Below are positions 25,012-35,000 of a stretch of 64,000 nucleotides of DNA, piece by piece. The translations under genes and the position numbers were made by a program. How positions within the stretch are numbered: position 1 is the stretch's first letter; the number at the start of each line of letters is the position of its first letter. The stretch covers positions 1 through 64,000 of the forward strand of contig PGYV01000012.1 in the NCBI GenBank assembly GCA_002839855.1, given 5' to 3'. A model generated the notes under the pieces. It saw nothing but the letters and a program-made list of their open reading frames with translations. It had not been told where the DNA came from and did not search any database. The DNA is from Candidatus Goldiibacteriota bacterium HGW-Goldbacteria-1 (GTDB lineage Bacteria > Oederibacteriota > PGYV01).

Positions 25012-25461
25012 TTATCTGCGGCTTAAAACAATCTTATCACCGAGCATTAAAACTGCAGCGCTTTTTTCAAGTTCGCTTAACGATTCAAACGAATATATTT
25101 TAAGCGCCGGGCTGTTTGCGGAAATATCAATGCCGGTTTCTTTTGACACAATATCCTCTATGTCTTTAACAGTACTGTTATCCGGGTCAAACGAGACCTT
25201 TTTCATATCTTCCGGTTCCATGCTTCCGTAAGTCCCCGGCAGGTAAATACATCCGGTCGAAAAATCAACAATGTATGCCACAATTCCCGGAACAACAAAC
25301 AGCAGTACGCAAAGCCCGTCCATAACGGCAACGCTTACATCAATCTGACCGCCCTTCTGCCCCGCACGTTTCGGGTACAATATGGTTCCGCACCCCACAA
25401 GGACAAATACCAACAAAACACAGACCGTTAACCTTAATATCCCTGTTAACTTCCCCGTCAT
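25012..25461 (-). CDS. Small YceK-like lipoprotein with one internal membrane helix
   Basis: 149 residues from the ATG at 25459-25461, with AAGGGGGTG upstream. The lipobox is FVLVGCGTILYP. It continues KRAGQKGGQIDVSVAVMDG and a hydrophobic helix LLFVVPGIVAYIVDFSTG, followed by CIYLPGTYG. I know this pattern (GCGT-LYP-R-GQ ... IPG-IA-AVDF--G-IYLP) from small uncharacterised proteobacterial lipoproteins. The last 70 residues are a helical/beta tail that is specific to this protein. Function unknown. Confidence 0.75.
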   Translation of the reverse strand: MTGKLTGILRLTVCVLLVFVLVGCGTILYPKRAGQKGGQIDVSVAVMDGLCVLLFVVPGIVAYIVDFSTGCIYLPGTYGSMEPEDMKKVSFDPDNSTVKDIEDIVSKETGIDISANSPALKIYSFESLSELEKSAAVLMLGDKIVLSRR

Positions 25462-25580
25462 AAAACACCCCCTTAAAGGATTTTTTTTCCCTGAATAATA
25501 ATACAATTATTACTATTACCCGCTATTAATTTATTACATATTCATTTTCTTAACAATACATTTTGACACAATAATTTGTT

Positions 25581-26336
25581 TTACTTTTCCCAGTACTTGG
25601 GCCTTCCGTGGTAATCATACAACCTTGTCTCATATCCCCTGTTTACCGGCGACGAAGGGTCATAAACGGGGCTCTGCTTAAGCGTTTCTTTAGTAACGCT
25701 TACCCTGACACTTTCCCGTTTCCATTCAAACTCGTCAACCCATGACGGATCAACCAACACCTTGCCTCCGGGCAGCCAGGAATTTGTATCTATGACAAGA
25801 TAATGCGCCTGCCATGTCTCGTCATCAATAATGATGTCCTCTACATTACCAACTTCTCCGTCTTTGGCCTGTATTTTATACTTAATAAGGCCTTGTACGC
25901 TGAACAGGTGCGGGTCAACATTTTTTTCTTCAGGCTCTTCTTCGGGTTCTTGTGTTATTTTTCCAGGATTAATACCCGTGATAACCGGGCTGCCGTAAAT
26001 AGACTGCTGCTGCCAATAGACAGGCCAGCTGAAATGTTTAAGCAGTTTGTCCTCTTCCTGCCTGTTTACCGGTTTTTTCAAGTCAATATCCGGACACTTG
26101 GCAAGCATGTCCGAAGAAATATCAAATACAAAACTCTTGGTTTCCCAGTCCGGGGCCTTAATCAGTGCTTTCGGAGTTACAAGAACACTTTTACCCGGTA
26201 TTTGTTTATCCAGTTTCACCACAAGGTACCTTATAATCCACAACTTGTTATCAAAAAAGAAATCTTCCACACTTCCCATTTCATCTTCCGGCGTCAGCGC
26301 GCTGTACCCTTTAAGACTCTTTAAGCTTCTTAACAT
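25581..26336 (-). CDS. Double PRC-barrel domain protein
   Basis: 251 residues, no signal peptide, with GGAGG before the ATG. Two PRC-barrel domains are seen. One is at residues about 1-75 (LKSLKGYSALTPEDEMGSVE, WIIRYLVVKLD, VLVTPKAL). The other is at about 140-225 (VQGLIKYKIQAKDGEVGNVE, DDETWQAHYLVIDT, VLVDPSWV). A conserved spacer between them holds HFSWPVYWQQQSIYGSP. PRC barrels with this spacing occur in stress-induced or RimM-like proteins. The molecular role is not established. Confidence 0.9.
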   Translation of the reverse strand: MLRSLKSLKGYSALTPEDEMGSVEDFFFDNKLWIIRYLVVKLDKQIPGKSVLVTPKALIKAPDWETKSFVFDISSDMLAKCPDIDLKKPVNRQEEDKLLKHFSWPVYWQQQSIYGSPVITGINPGKITQEPEEEPEEKNVDPHLFSVQGLIKYKIQAKDGEVGNVEDIIIDDETWQAHYLVIDTNSWLPGGKVLVDPSWVDEFEWKRESVRVSVTKETLKQSPVYDPSSPVNRGYETRLYDYHGRPKYWEK

Positions 26337-26700
26337 TTTTAAGCCTCCTTCAATTCAAATTTTCAATATGTTAATGTTTAATAATTATTACAGCCAAACA
26401 AGTATTTTGTAATGCAAATACTCTGTCAGACATTGACTTTTTTCGCCTATTTCGTTTTCCTGAATTTTATCCTGTTTTTGACTTTATATACGGTTTCATA
26501 GGCTTTTTTAAGATTTTCAGGTAATCTTTTAATATATATAATACTCCCCTCATTAGAAAAATCAGAATTTTCTGTCAATCCGGATAGATTTTATTTTCTA
26601 CGGATTTAGGATGTATCATCAAAGTATTTTTTCGTTAATTATCAACTGTTTAAGTGTTTAAGGCCTGACGTCAAACAGGGCATTTAAAGGACCAAACCGC
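26337..26700. other. 364-bp intergenic region, nothing recognised
   Basis: AT-rich. I see no open frame with a ribosome site, no convincing hairpin and no member of the repeat families found elsewhere in the window. Confidence 0.7.
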
Positions 26701-27621
26701 CTATTCAACCTTAAAATTAATCATAACCGGCTGAAAATTTAAAACCGAAGGATGCGAATTTGGGTCTTCGGAATGCCAGTTCGGCGAGTGCGCTTCCACC
26801 GTATAAGCCGAAAGCGGTATATTTACGTCTTTAACACATTGATTGGACGCCTCATTACATGTAAAACCGGTATATTCCGTGCTGCCCACTTTTACGCGCC
26901 AGTCAGTCATAATTATTGACGGCTGGGCAAAACACGACACCTTATATGGTATTATAATCTTTTTTATCCTTCTGCCGGCGCAATATGAATTGATTTGATT
27001 CTGCGCTATCGAGCCCGCCCATTTAGCCCCTGACTGCAGCTGATTCCACGCAAGGCTTACAAGCAGCTGCCCCTGCGAAAGGCAGCTTGTACTTGTCCCC
27101 GGGGTTGGTGTATTTGCGGGGCTAATTCCGGGAATATACTTAAAACGGACAAAAAGGTTTGAATTATTTATGCTTCTTCCCTTTGTATCTGCCCCGGATA
27201 CAAAAAAGCCGTAAACATCCCCTACGGCTCCGGCTAGCCCGGTTATGCGCTGCCCGTATGATGACACCATACATTTATTTAAAAATTGTTTTTCCTGCCA
27301 TGGCTGGTAAAACACCATGCGGTCATCGTGTTCTTTTCTCCACGATGTTTTAACAGACATAATACAGGCGCTGCTTTTCGCTGATAAGTAAGCCTGAAAA
27401 GGTATACCTGCCGGAAATTCATCATAATTAATTGTATACGAATTGCTGCCTTCCTGAAAATTTGCCTGATAAGATTTAGGAACATTACCTGCGCGGTAAT
27501 TTAGCGTGATAGAGTTAATTATTTCCCCGTCTTTGGGCTTGCAGCAGCACCCCGAACATCCCGTAAAAGCGGCAGCAACAGCCAAAACACACAACAAAAA
27601 AAAATGAAAACTGATTTTCAT
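26701..27621 (-). CDS. Cys-rich lipoprotein, unknown function
   Basis: 306 residues with an AGAGGGGGG ribosome site. The lipobox is VAAAFTGCSGCCCKP, giving four Cys in the first mature residues. The body has two apparent beta domains (ITLNYRAGNVPKSYQANFQ; SCIMSVKTSWRKEHD; then ISYKVSC-like IIPYKVSCFAQPSIIMTDW and FKVE at the end) and several scattered Cys that may form disulfides. A short Thr/Pro stretch (SPANTPTPGTST) splits them. I do not recognise the family. Confidence 0.65.
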   Translation of the reverse strand: MKISFHFFLLCVLAVAAAFTGCSGCCCKPKDGEIINSITLNYRAGNVPKSYQANFQEGSNSYTINYDEFPAGIPFQAYLSAKSSACIMSVKTSWRKEHDDRMVFYQPWQEKQFLNKCMVSSYGQRITGLAGAVGDVYGFFVSGADTKGRSINNSNLFVRFKYIPGISPANTPTPGTSTSCLSQGQLLVSLAWNQLQSGAKWAGSIAQNQINSYCAGRRIKKIIIPYKVSCFAQPSIIMTDWRVKVGSTEYTGFTCNEASNQCVKDVNIPLSAYTVEAHSPNWHSEDPNSHPSVLNFQPVMINFKVE

Positions 27622-27800
27622 AATACCCCCCCTCTATGTTTTAATATATTTTTATCACTCTGTTGTAAATATAACAAACGGCAAAACTGACCGTCCGGCA
27701 TAAAAAATAACGTTTAATTTGTTTTTTTATCCTGCTGCCGTAAATAAAACAGAAACAAAAAAGATTACAATCTTTAACGTAATATTATACTGTTTAATCC

Positions 27801-28181
27801 CTACTGCGGTGTGAATATAACCTGATCAAGATATGCTTTATCGTCATTTCCCGAGAGCGATAAATCCTTTTCATAAACCCACCTTATTGTGCTGGTGCCG
27901 TCTATAAAGACGGAAACCTGCGCCCAAGCCGTGTCTCCCGATATACTTTCCTGCTCTACTCCATCCGCAATCCATTTAAATTCATCATAATCAGGCTCCG
28001 ATGATACGCGCCACCAGAAAGACAAAGTCCCGGTGCCTGTTACTACCGCTTCTATATACGCGGCGCGTCTGTCATCTAAAGTATTTGTTGAAGCCATGTC
28101 TGTTCCGTCATGGCTTAGAACATCAGTTTTTCCCGTCCATAATCCGTCCCCACCCGCCGTGAATGTAATACCCGTATTATC
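27801..28181 (-). pseudogene. Orphan LamG/MAM-like surface domain, no start codon
   Basis: An open frame of 126 codons (stop at 27801) encodes one complete domain beginning DNTGITFTAGGDGLWTG and continuing TVTGTGTLSFWWRVSSEPDY-like TGTGTLSFWWRVSSE, WIADGVEQESISG, IRWVYEKD and LDQVIFTP. This is the module that recurs in many secreted bacterial proteins (N-T-LTFTTGG...GPGTLSFWWKVSS). The frame starts directly after a stop, overlaps the last codons of the upstream gene in a +1 frame, and lacks a start codon at its 5' end. A Met at 28095-28097 would remove the first 28 residues of the domain. Likely a decayed fragment. Confidence 0.7.
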
Positions 28182-29886
28182 TTACGCGCACCAATTTTGA
28201 CATTTCCGACTTTTTTTCAGATTCGGTGCATGCTGTCACTTTGTAAATAAACAATCCGGAAGCAGCATCTTTATTTGCCCGGTTTTTACCTTTCCAATAA
28301 AACCTGTTATACCCGGCAAGCGCGTTTATACCCTGCTTTTCCAGAAGGACTTCACCGGATACCGTAAATATTTTAACACTTACAACCGCATCAACTGACA
28401 GCCAGTAAATGATATCCGTATCATACTTAAACGGATTCGGATAATTTCCCTTAAGTATAAGCATAAGCGGCGGCGGAGTATTTGTGGCAGTTGCCGTAGG
28501 AACGGCTGTGGATGTCATTGTAACGGTTTCTGATGCTGTAGCCGTGCAGGTGGCAGTCTGTGTCGCTGTCTCGGTTGCGGTTAACGTGGCCGTCATAGTT
28601 GCAGTCAAAGTGGGCCTTATATCCCTGACTGCCGAACCTCCCGGATAACCGTACGATTCATAACTTGCGTTGCCGTAAACATATACCCCAAAAGGATCAG
28701 GAGCAGATAGTTCATGAACACCCTGCGAAACATAAATTCTTACATAATAATAAGGGCTTCCCGTAACGGCACTATAATCCCCTGCCGGCACAGGGTTCCC
28801 ATCAAGGGTCAGCAGTCCGACAGAAGCTAAAGGAGCAATAATATTAATGTAATTTGTGCCAATTGACGGGTTAACGGTGCTTACGATATAAGAATTCCTG
28901 AACTGTTCGCACGGAATCACGGTTATCATGGACGGGTCCTTTCCGCCGTAGTCAACACTGTGCATATACTGCATGACTTGTGCCGGTTTGCTTGTTGTTA
29001 TTCTGGACGGCATGGAAAGCGCAGTCTGGTAAAATTTTCCCCTGTTTATGGTTGCAACAACAGCCCCATTTATGTTTACCGCCGTCCCGTCGCTTAAAGC
29101 CACAACCCTGTAAGTATCATTTATCATATAATTACCGGTAGGAGCCGTGATAAATTCTTTACCCCAGCTGTATGCCGGAAAATTCTGTTCAACAATGTGA
29201 TCGCTTGAAGACCCCGCAAGTGTCATTGACGGCACAAAAACATTTTCATGAGCCGAAAAAACAGCTATAGGTTTATCCGCGGTAACATGCGTGCCTGTAA
29301 GATCAAGATTTTCATAGAGCTGATATGCATCCCCCTCATTAAGCACTATATTAAAAGGAACTCCCGCCGGCCTTGAACCTGTGCTGACAGAAGGGTTAAT
29401 AGTAACAGTCGTATTATTTTCCGACGCGGCGACTCCCATTTCCGGATCAGTGGTGAAATTCCCGAACGTTGAAATAAAATATTCCGTACCAAGGGCACTG
29501 ACCGGTATGCCCAAAAAACCATCGGATGAATAAGTTGCCATATTGTAACCGTATACAACGACATCATTATCCGCCGTTATGTGAACCGCTTTTTGCTCTA
29601 TACAATCATGACATGTAACATAAGCATCAACGGGAAGCGCAACCTTTGTTCCCACGCCGGGGGATACCGTAAACGGCTGAGAAAATGACAGTCCCGGAAT
29701 TTCAACCGTGCCCGATGTATTTACAGCGCTCAGTATTATCAGATATTTTGACGATGACGCGGAGCCGGCCCTGTTAAACATAAGCCGGAATTCCGTGCCG
29801 CTGATATTTTCCGCGGCGCGTAAAGGGAGAGCCGTATAAAATATTATAATCAAAAAAATTAAAATCTTACTGCAGTTTAACTTCAT
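28177..29886 (-). CDS. IgGFc-binding-like adhesin with T9SS/FlgD-type C-terminal domain
   Basis: 569 residues with signal peptide (LIIIFYTALPLRAAE). Residues about 30-420 match the IgGFc-binding N-terminal family (GTEFRLMFNRAGS, VHITADNDVVVYGYN, GTEYFISTFGN, ITADKPIAVFSAHE-like VTADKPIAVFSAHENVFVP). Residues about 430-475 are a Thr-rich linker. The last 95 residues are a FlgD/secretion-tail Ig domain (NYPNPFKYDTDIIYWL, FTVSGEVLLEKQG, LFIYKVTA) like those used for T9SS-type sorting. It is likely a secreted or surface adhesin. AGGGGATTGT precedes the ATG. Confidence 0.8.
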   Translation of the reverse strand: MKLNCSKILIFLIIIFYTALPLRAAENISGTEFRLMFNRAGSASSSKYLIILSAVNTSGTVEIPGLSFSQPFTVSPGVGTKVALPVDAYVTCHDCIEQKAVHITADNDVVVYGYNMATYSSDGFLGIPVSALGTEYFISTFGNFTTDPEMGVAASENNTTVTINPSVSTGSRPAGVPFNIVLNEGDAYQLYENLDLTGTHVTADKPIAVFSAHENVFVPSMTLAGSSSDHIVEQNFPAYSWGKEFITAPTGNYMINDTYRVVALSDGTAVNINGAVVATINRGKFYQTALSMPSRITTSKPAQVMQYMHSVDYGGKDPSMITVIPCEQFRNSYIVSTVNPSIGTNYINIIAPLASVGLLTLDGNPVPAGDYSAVTGSPYYYVRIYVSQGVHELSAPDPFGVYVYGNASYESYGYPGGSAVRDIRPTLTATMTATLTATETATQTATCTATASETVTMTSTAVPTATATNTPPPLMLILKGNYPNPFKYDTDIIYWLSVDAVVSVKIFTVSGEVLLEKQGINALAGYNRFYWKGKNRANKDAASGLFIYKVTACTESEKKSEMSKLVRVR

Positions 29887-29964
29887 ACAATCCCCTGTTA
29901 TTGATATAGCCCACTAAGCCAATTAATTATTATTTGATGAATAATAAAAAGATTTTTTCCGGCC

Positions 29965-30657
29965 CTAACGCAAAACCGCGAATTTACCTTTTTTTATACC
30001 GCCGCTGCCGTCAGATATAACATAAACATATACTCCCGGTACAAAAGCGCTGCCATTAAGATTGCATGAAAAACCGGGTGATTTGTCATCCTTTATTGCC
30101 GTATAAACAAGTTCCCCGTTTAAATTATAAATTCTAATTACCGCTTTTTCTGTAAGATTTACAAAAAACAAAATATTATTTCCCCTGTCCATCCTTAAAG
30201 GCGACGGATAACAATAAGCGCCGGATAAATTGGCGGCAAAAAGTTCCGGGGTTGGCGTGGGTGTACATGTAACCGTTGCGGTTACAGTTGGGGTAAATGT
30301 ATTTTTTGGGGTCAGTGTAATTGTCGGCGAGCAGGTGGCTGTATTTGTTTTTGTCTGTGTCATTGTCGCTGTAGCCGTAATTGTTTCCGTTGACGTAATT
30401 GTGGCCGTCACAGTGGCGGTATTAGCAGGCGCGGCAGGATGCAGGTAACCCGAATAAAGTATATACCCGGAAGATGAAGAAGTCTGAACAGCAATCTGCC
30501 CCACTGCATTCAACAACTTATACGACAAAGAAGAAGATGTATTTCCACCTCCATCAAGGACATTTTTAACAATCGTATAATTCGCGGATGACTGCGCGTT
30601 TAAAGAAAAAACGCTAAATATTAAAAAAGCCGCTAAAAAAAAGAAAACTTTTTTCAT
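29965..30657 (-). CDS. Secreted protein with Thr-rich linker and sorting-type tail
   Basis: 230 residues with signal peptide (MKKVFFFLAAFLIFSVFSLN). The first 60 mature residues (NYTIVKNVLDGGGNTSSSLS, LLNAVGQIAVQTSSSSGYIL) match the short leader domain common in proteins ending with secretion tails. A linker of TxTxT repeats spans about 78-135. The last 90 residues are a FlgD-like tail (CYPSPLRMDRGNNILFFVN, IRIYNLNGELVYT, FVPGVYVYVIS). It has no catalytic domain and starts 9 nt after the beta-helix gene, so it may be its partner. Confidence 0.75.
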   Translation of the reverse strand: MKKVFFFLAAFLIFSVFSLNAQSSANYTIVKNVLDGGGNTSSSLSYKLLNAVGQIAVQTSSSSGYILYSGYLHPAAPANTATVTATITSTETITATATMTQTKTNTATCSPTITLTPKNTFTPTVTATVTCTPTPTPELFAANLSGAYCYPSPLRMDRGNNILFFVNLTEKAVIRIYNLNGELVYTAIKDDKSPGFSCNLNGSAFVPGVYVYVISDGSGGIKKGKFAVLR

Positions 30658-30666
30658 CTTTTACCC

Positions 30667-32001
30667 TTAAAAAGACGGCATGGCAGTCCCGTCGCTGCGC
30701 ATATTAAAATTACCGCGCGGGCCGGCGGCGCCCCATACAGGCAGGGCGCCTGTAGCACCGTTCACAATATCTTTAGCGGGCGCACCTTTATGAAAAACAT
30801 TGTTCGCAACACTGCCGGTTCCCCCTGCTGTAAGAAATATTCCGACTGAAGCTGTAGTGCCCGCCGCACCCGTTGTAACATATCTGATAGTATTGCCTGT
30901 TATGTAGCAGTCAATAAACGGCGTACCGGAATCTGTTATACCCCTGGAACCGGAAGTACTTGCGGGAAGTACAGAATATGCAATATCTATTAAATTATCC
31001 TTTACATAACAATAACTTGAACCGGCCAGATTAATTCCTTTTGCCGCGCCGGCGCCATATCCAATTATTTGATTTCCTTGTGCGACACAATTAACCGAAC
31101 CCGAAAAATCTATACCAAAATTTATATTTTGCCCTTCAATAACACAGTTTTGTACACGTGCATCCGTAACATTTGAAGCACTAATGATGTTAAGACCGGT
31201 TCCACCCCATATTTTAATATTTTCAAGCGATGAACTTTTGCCCAGTGTTATACCCCCTAAATCAAGTTGCGAACTTTTTGAACTTTCACCCACTACCGAA
31301 ACGTAATCAGGCAAAATCACCCTGCCCGAACCGCCGGTTGTGCCGGCTTCATTAAAACGGCCGCCCTGAACTTTTATAACCCACGGAGTGTTAATAGAAG
31401 GCGCAGGCGTCAAAGGCCCCTCGGTTGAATAAGTACCCTGCCCCAATATTCTATCAACCGCACGCGAAACAGAGCCTTCGTCGCCGCCGTCATAAGCCAC
31501 TGTAAGCACCTGGGTATAAACAACTTTTCTGGCAGCCATAGCATAAGGAACTGATGTCATTTCCTGACGCGGAGAAAGTGTTTCCCATGCTGACGAACCT
31601 ACATCAGTAAACCGTATTTCAATATAGTATTTTTTTCTGAAATCAACATTATATCGTATGCTTGAATTACCGGTAGAGGTATAATAATATTTAAACACTC
31701 CTCCTTCTCTTTCAGTTGTCGATCCGAATATATGGTTAAAATAACCGTTTGATATATTAACAGATGAACGTATTGTACTTGCCATCATATTACCGCCTGT
31801 TAAAGAATCATAAATTAAAATATTGATGTCTTTTAATCCGTTTATAGGCACCCCGGCACTGTCTGTAATATACCCCTGATAATTGATTTCAGCCGGAACT
31901 TTTGTTGTCAAATCAGTTTCATACACTTGAACCGCCATAAGACTTGATGTAAACAACAAAAATACACTTAATAAAAATTGAATTCTGCCCATTTTAAACA
32001 T
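30667..32001 (-). CDS. Secreted right-handed beta-helix protein
   Basis: 444 residues from the ATG at 31999-32001, with AGGGGGAATTATA upstream. It has a signal peptide (QFLLSVFLLFTSSLMA). The first 140 residues include INYQGYITDSAGVPINGLKD and LSPRQEMTSVPYAMAARKVV, the head domain seen in many secreted proteins of tail-fibre-like type. Residues about 200-420 carry parallel beta-helix rungs (SASNVTDARVQNCVIEGQNI, CVAQGNQIIGYGAG, SYCYVKDNLIDIAY, CYITGNTIRYV). NosD/pectate-lyase-like helices often bind or cut polysaccharides. No catalytic triad was identified. Confidence 0.8.
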   Translation of the reverse strand: MFKMGRIQFLLSVFLLFTSSLMAVQVYETDLTTKVPAEINYQGYITDSAGVPINGLKDINILIYDSLTGGNMMASTIRSSVNISNGYFNHIFGSTTEREGGVFKYYYTSTGNSSIRYNVDFRKKYYIEIRFTDVGSSAWETLSPRQEMTSVPYAMAARKVVYTQVLTVAYDGGDEGSVSRAVDRILGQGTYSTEGPLTPAPSINTPWVIKVQGGRFNEAGTTGGSGRVILPDYVSVVGESSKSSQLDLGGITLGKSSSLENIKIWGGTGLNIISASNVTDARVQNCVIEGQNINFGIDFSGSVNCVAQGNQIIGYGAGAAKGINLAGSSYCYVKDNLIDIAYSVLPASTSGSRGITDSGTPFIDCYITGNTIRYVTTGAAGTTASVGIFLTAGGTGSVANNVFHKGAPAKDIVNGATGALPVWGAAGPRGNFNMRSDGTAMPSF

Positions 32002-32027
32002 TATAATTCCCCCTATATTTTCAACTG

Positions 32028-32071
32028 TCAAAAGCCCTATTCAGGATTAAGGCCTAAAACAGGGCTTTTGA
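32028..32071 (-). terminator. Terminator after GH5 gene
   Basis: TCAAAAGCCCT/AGGGCTTTTGA arms 22 nt apart, 16 nt downstream of the GH5 stop on the minus strand. Confidence 0.7.
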
Positions 32072-32086
32072 AATATTAAACCGCAC

Positions 32087-35000
32087 TTATTTAAGTATTA
32101 TTAAACTTGAAATTCCGCTTGCGGATTTTTTGCCGGTTTTATCCTCTGCCGTTATCACAAAATAATAACTGCCGGACGCCAGATTTAAAAGCACAGGCGC
32201 GGGAACTTCCATTGTCCTTATCCCCGGCCAGGCAGAACCTGCAAAAGTAAATTCCTTAACACAGCGCAGCGACTGGGTGTAAACCTTTATGCTTACACTG
32301 CTGTGCCCGCCGGTGAAAGATGCCCTTATCCTGAAAGGCAATCCAAGATTCGGATTATACGGGTTTGGGAATACAAATTCATCCTTAATTTCAAGGTCTT
32401 TGGAACCCGCCGGCGTTAAAGTCGGCGTGGGCGTAAATGTGTTTTCCGGAGTGTTAGTATAAGTGGCCGTATTTTCAGGTGTATTTGTCGGCGTGTGGGT
32501 GTATGTGGATGTGTCAACAGGAGTGTTTGTTGAAGTCCATGCATTAGTATTAGTGTGCGTGGGAGTATTTGTGGATGTATATGTGCGTGTAAAAGTATTG
32601 GTTGCGGAATACGTTGAAGTGTGCGTGAACGTTTCAGCCGGGATATCTGTCGGCGTATTCGTCGCGGTATCAGTATGCGTTGCCGTAACAGCGGGAGTAT
32701 TTGTCAACGTGTGCGTATTTGCCCCTGTCGGCATATCTGTGGCCGTATGTGTGGATGTGTACGAAGGCGTATGTGTTGACGTTTCAGTTGGTATATCGGT
32801 TGTTGTGTCAGTAGGCGTGTTTGTATAAGTCTGCGTAGGCATGTCTGTTGCTGTATCTGTCGCGGTAAATGTATGGGTAAAAGTCGGCGTATTTGTCGCG
32901 GTGTCCGTGAACGTATATGTCTGTGTGTTCGTGGGCAGCGGCACGCCTATTGCCAGATTATTGCTTGTGACAACCCCGCTTGTTACCGGCCATGTCCCAA
33001 CAGAGTCAATACCGCCCGCGCTTGCCTGCAATGTAACAACTCCCTGCGATGCCGCAGTATATATCCAGGTAAACGAAGCGGTTGCTCCCGCAGGTATGGT
33101 TACCGCTATAGACGGCGCCAAAACCAGCGTCACGCTTCCCGTACCCGAAGGCACAAGGCCTGAAGGCAATACATCAGAGGCGGCGCCTGTACCTGTGTTT
33201 TCCACCTGCATTATTACCGTTATGGTATCGCCCGTATTTACAGTGTCAGGAGAAACATTTATTACGGCTGTCAGGTACGCCCCTGTTGTTGCCGTGGGCG
33301 TCGGCGAGTCAGTTGAAGTAAGCGTAACAGTAACTGTCGGGGTAATGGTGGTTGTTATTGTCCCGGAATTAGTGGGCGTTGCGGAAAGTGTCCGTGTAAC
33401 TGTGTTAGTTGCCGTGTTTGGCTGCTGCGTTCTTGTGACGGTCTGCGTTGCGGTTCTTGTAAAAGTGAATGTCTGAACAGCAGTGTTTGTAACCGTGACC
33501 GTACGCGTGGCAATTAAAGTATTTGTTGCCGTATTGGTAAGAGTTATAACCGGTGTTGATGTTCTTGTAATTGTCCTTGTAGCCGTGGACGTTGCCGTCC
33601 TTGTGGCTGTCCTTGTATATGTGCGTGTAAAAGTCCGCGAATATGTTGCGGTGTGTGTATAAGTGGGCGTATTAACAGGCGAAGAATATCCCATAATTGA
33701 TATGGCGTTAAACAGCGCGCCGTCCACGGTTGCACTTGAAGTTATGTCAAGCCTGCCGTCAGTCACGGTTACTATTACCGTAACGTCGTGTGCGGTTTTA
33801 GCGCCGACCGCGGCTACAATATCCAGATTATCAACGACAGTAACACCTTCAATTAATACATCAAAAATCCTTGAACCCGTTCCTGTAAAATACATCTCCG
33901 CGAATTTTAAAGTAACCTGATAAGTGCCGTTGGGCAGTGTAAAGCGATAAAACGGGCTTCCCCACCTTTCAAACTGGTAAAGCGTATCATCCGTGGTCCC
34001 GGCTACGCCATTGGCTGAATTATCGGCAACTCCGCCGCCGCCTTCATACCCCCACGAACCTGTTGTAAAAGCCTTGTCTGCCTGCCATATCTTGCCCGCG
34101 CCGTCAGTATATTGGGCGCCGCCGCAGTTAACCCGCATTTCATAAGCAGGCGTGGGTGTTTTTGTAAAAGTAGGCTGTAACGGATCCCACGTGGGCGTGT
34201 TAGTGGGCGGTGAACAGCCGCCGGCAGCAACCGTCTTAAGGGCGGCAGGCGCGTTTAAAAGCACCACGTCGTCAATCCAAAGGTCATAATTATAAGGCGC
34301 GCCTGTCTGGCCTTCCGTCTGCCACTGAATTGTATCAACAGCAGAAAGCGCCATTGTTTTTGTTACGGTTTTGTCTCCCCAGCCTTCCTGTGAAAATAAC
34401 AGGCTGGAGAAATCAACAGTTACTTTCTGCCACGAAGTTCCCGCGGTAAAGACATAACCGTACATGTCTTCGTCTAACTTTCCGCCGAATGCCTGCGGTG
34501 AATTTATTTTCAGCCTGAAATCCCTGGACTGGCTGCTTTTACACCAGAAACTTATTCCGGTGGCCGTGCTTATGTTAACGGGTCCTTCCGGTTCCACAAG
34601 CGGAAGCCCAAGCCCTGTAAATCCGTATAAGAACGTAGTGGTGACCACGCCCGTAATACGCGCGGCGTAATCGCCCGCGCCGTTGCGTCCCGGCTGCTGC
34701 ATGTAGAATTTCTGAACCGGCAGTCCAAGATCTTCCCAATGGTCCTTTGACCATGGAACTATCTGCGAGTTTCCATGCGGATTGGCCACACAGTCCTTAT
34801 CAGTACAGTCATTACTGTCATCGTATGAATACCAGTATGTACAAATATTGCTGGTGTCATCCCCATCCGTCATGCTGTCCAGGCGCAGGTCTGTTGCCGG
34901 AATTGTCTCTGTTGGTATAGGGGTCAGCCCATTGCTGGTAGGCGTAGGGGTTGGAACAGAACATGTGCCAAAACTATCAGCGGGACTTGAAATCTTTCCC

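Noticed and set aside
27801-28200. Stop-codon readthrough joining the adhesin to the downstream domain
   Set aside because: The domain is in the +1 frame relative to the stop of the adhesin gene, so readthrough would not produce it. A frameshift would be needed, and the adhesin already has a complete sorting tail.
32463-33476. Long plus-strand frames rich in Val/Gly opposite the GH5 linkers
   Set aside because: They are the complement of Thr codons in the TxTxT linkers of the minus-strand gene. They have no ribosome site and the residue pattern is fully explained by the antisense of ACx codons.
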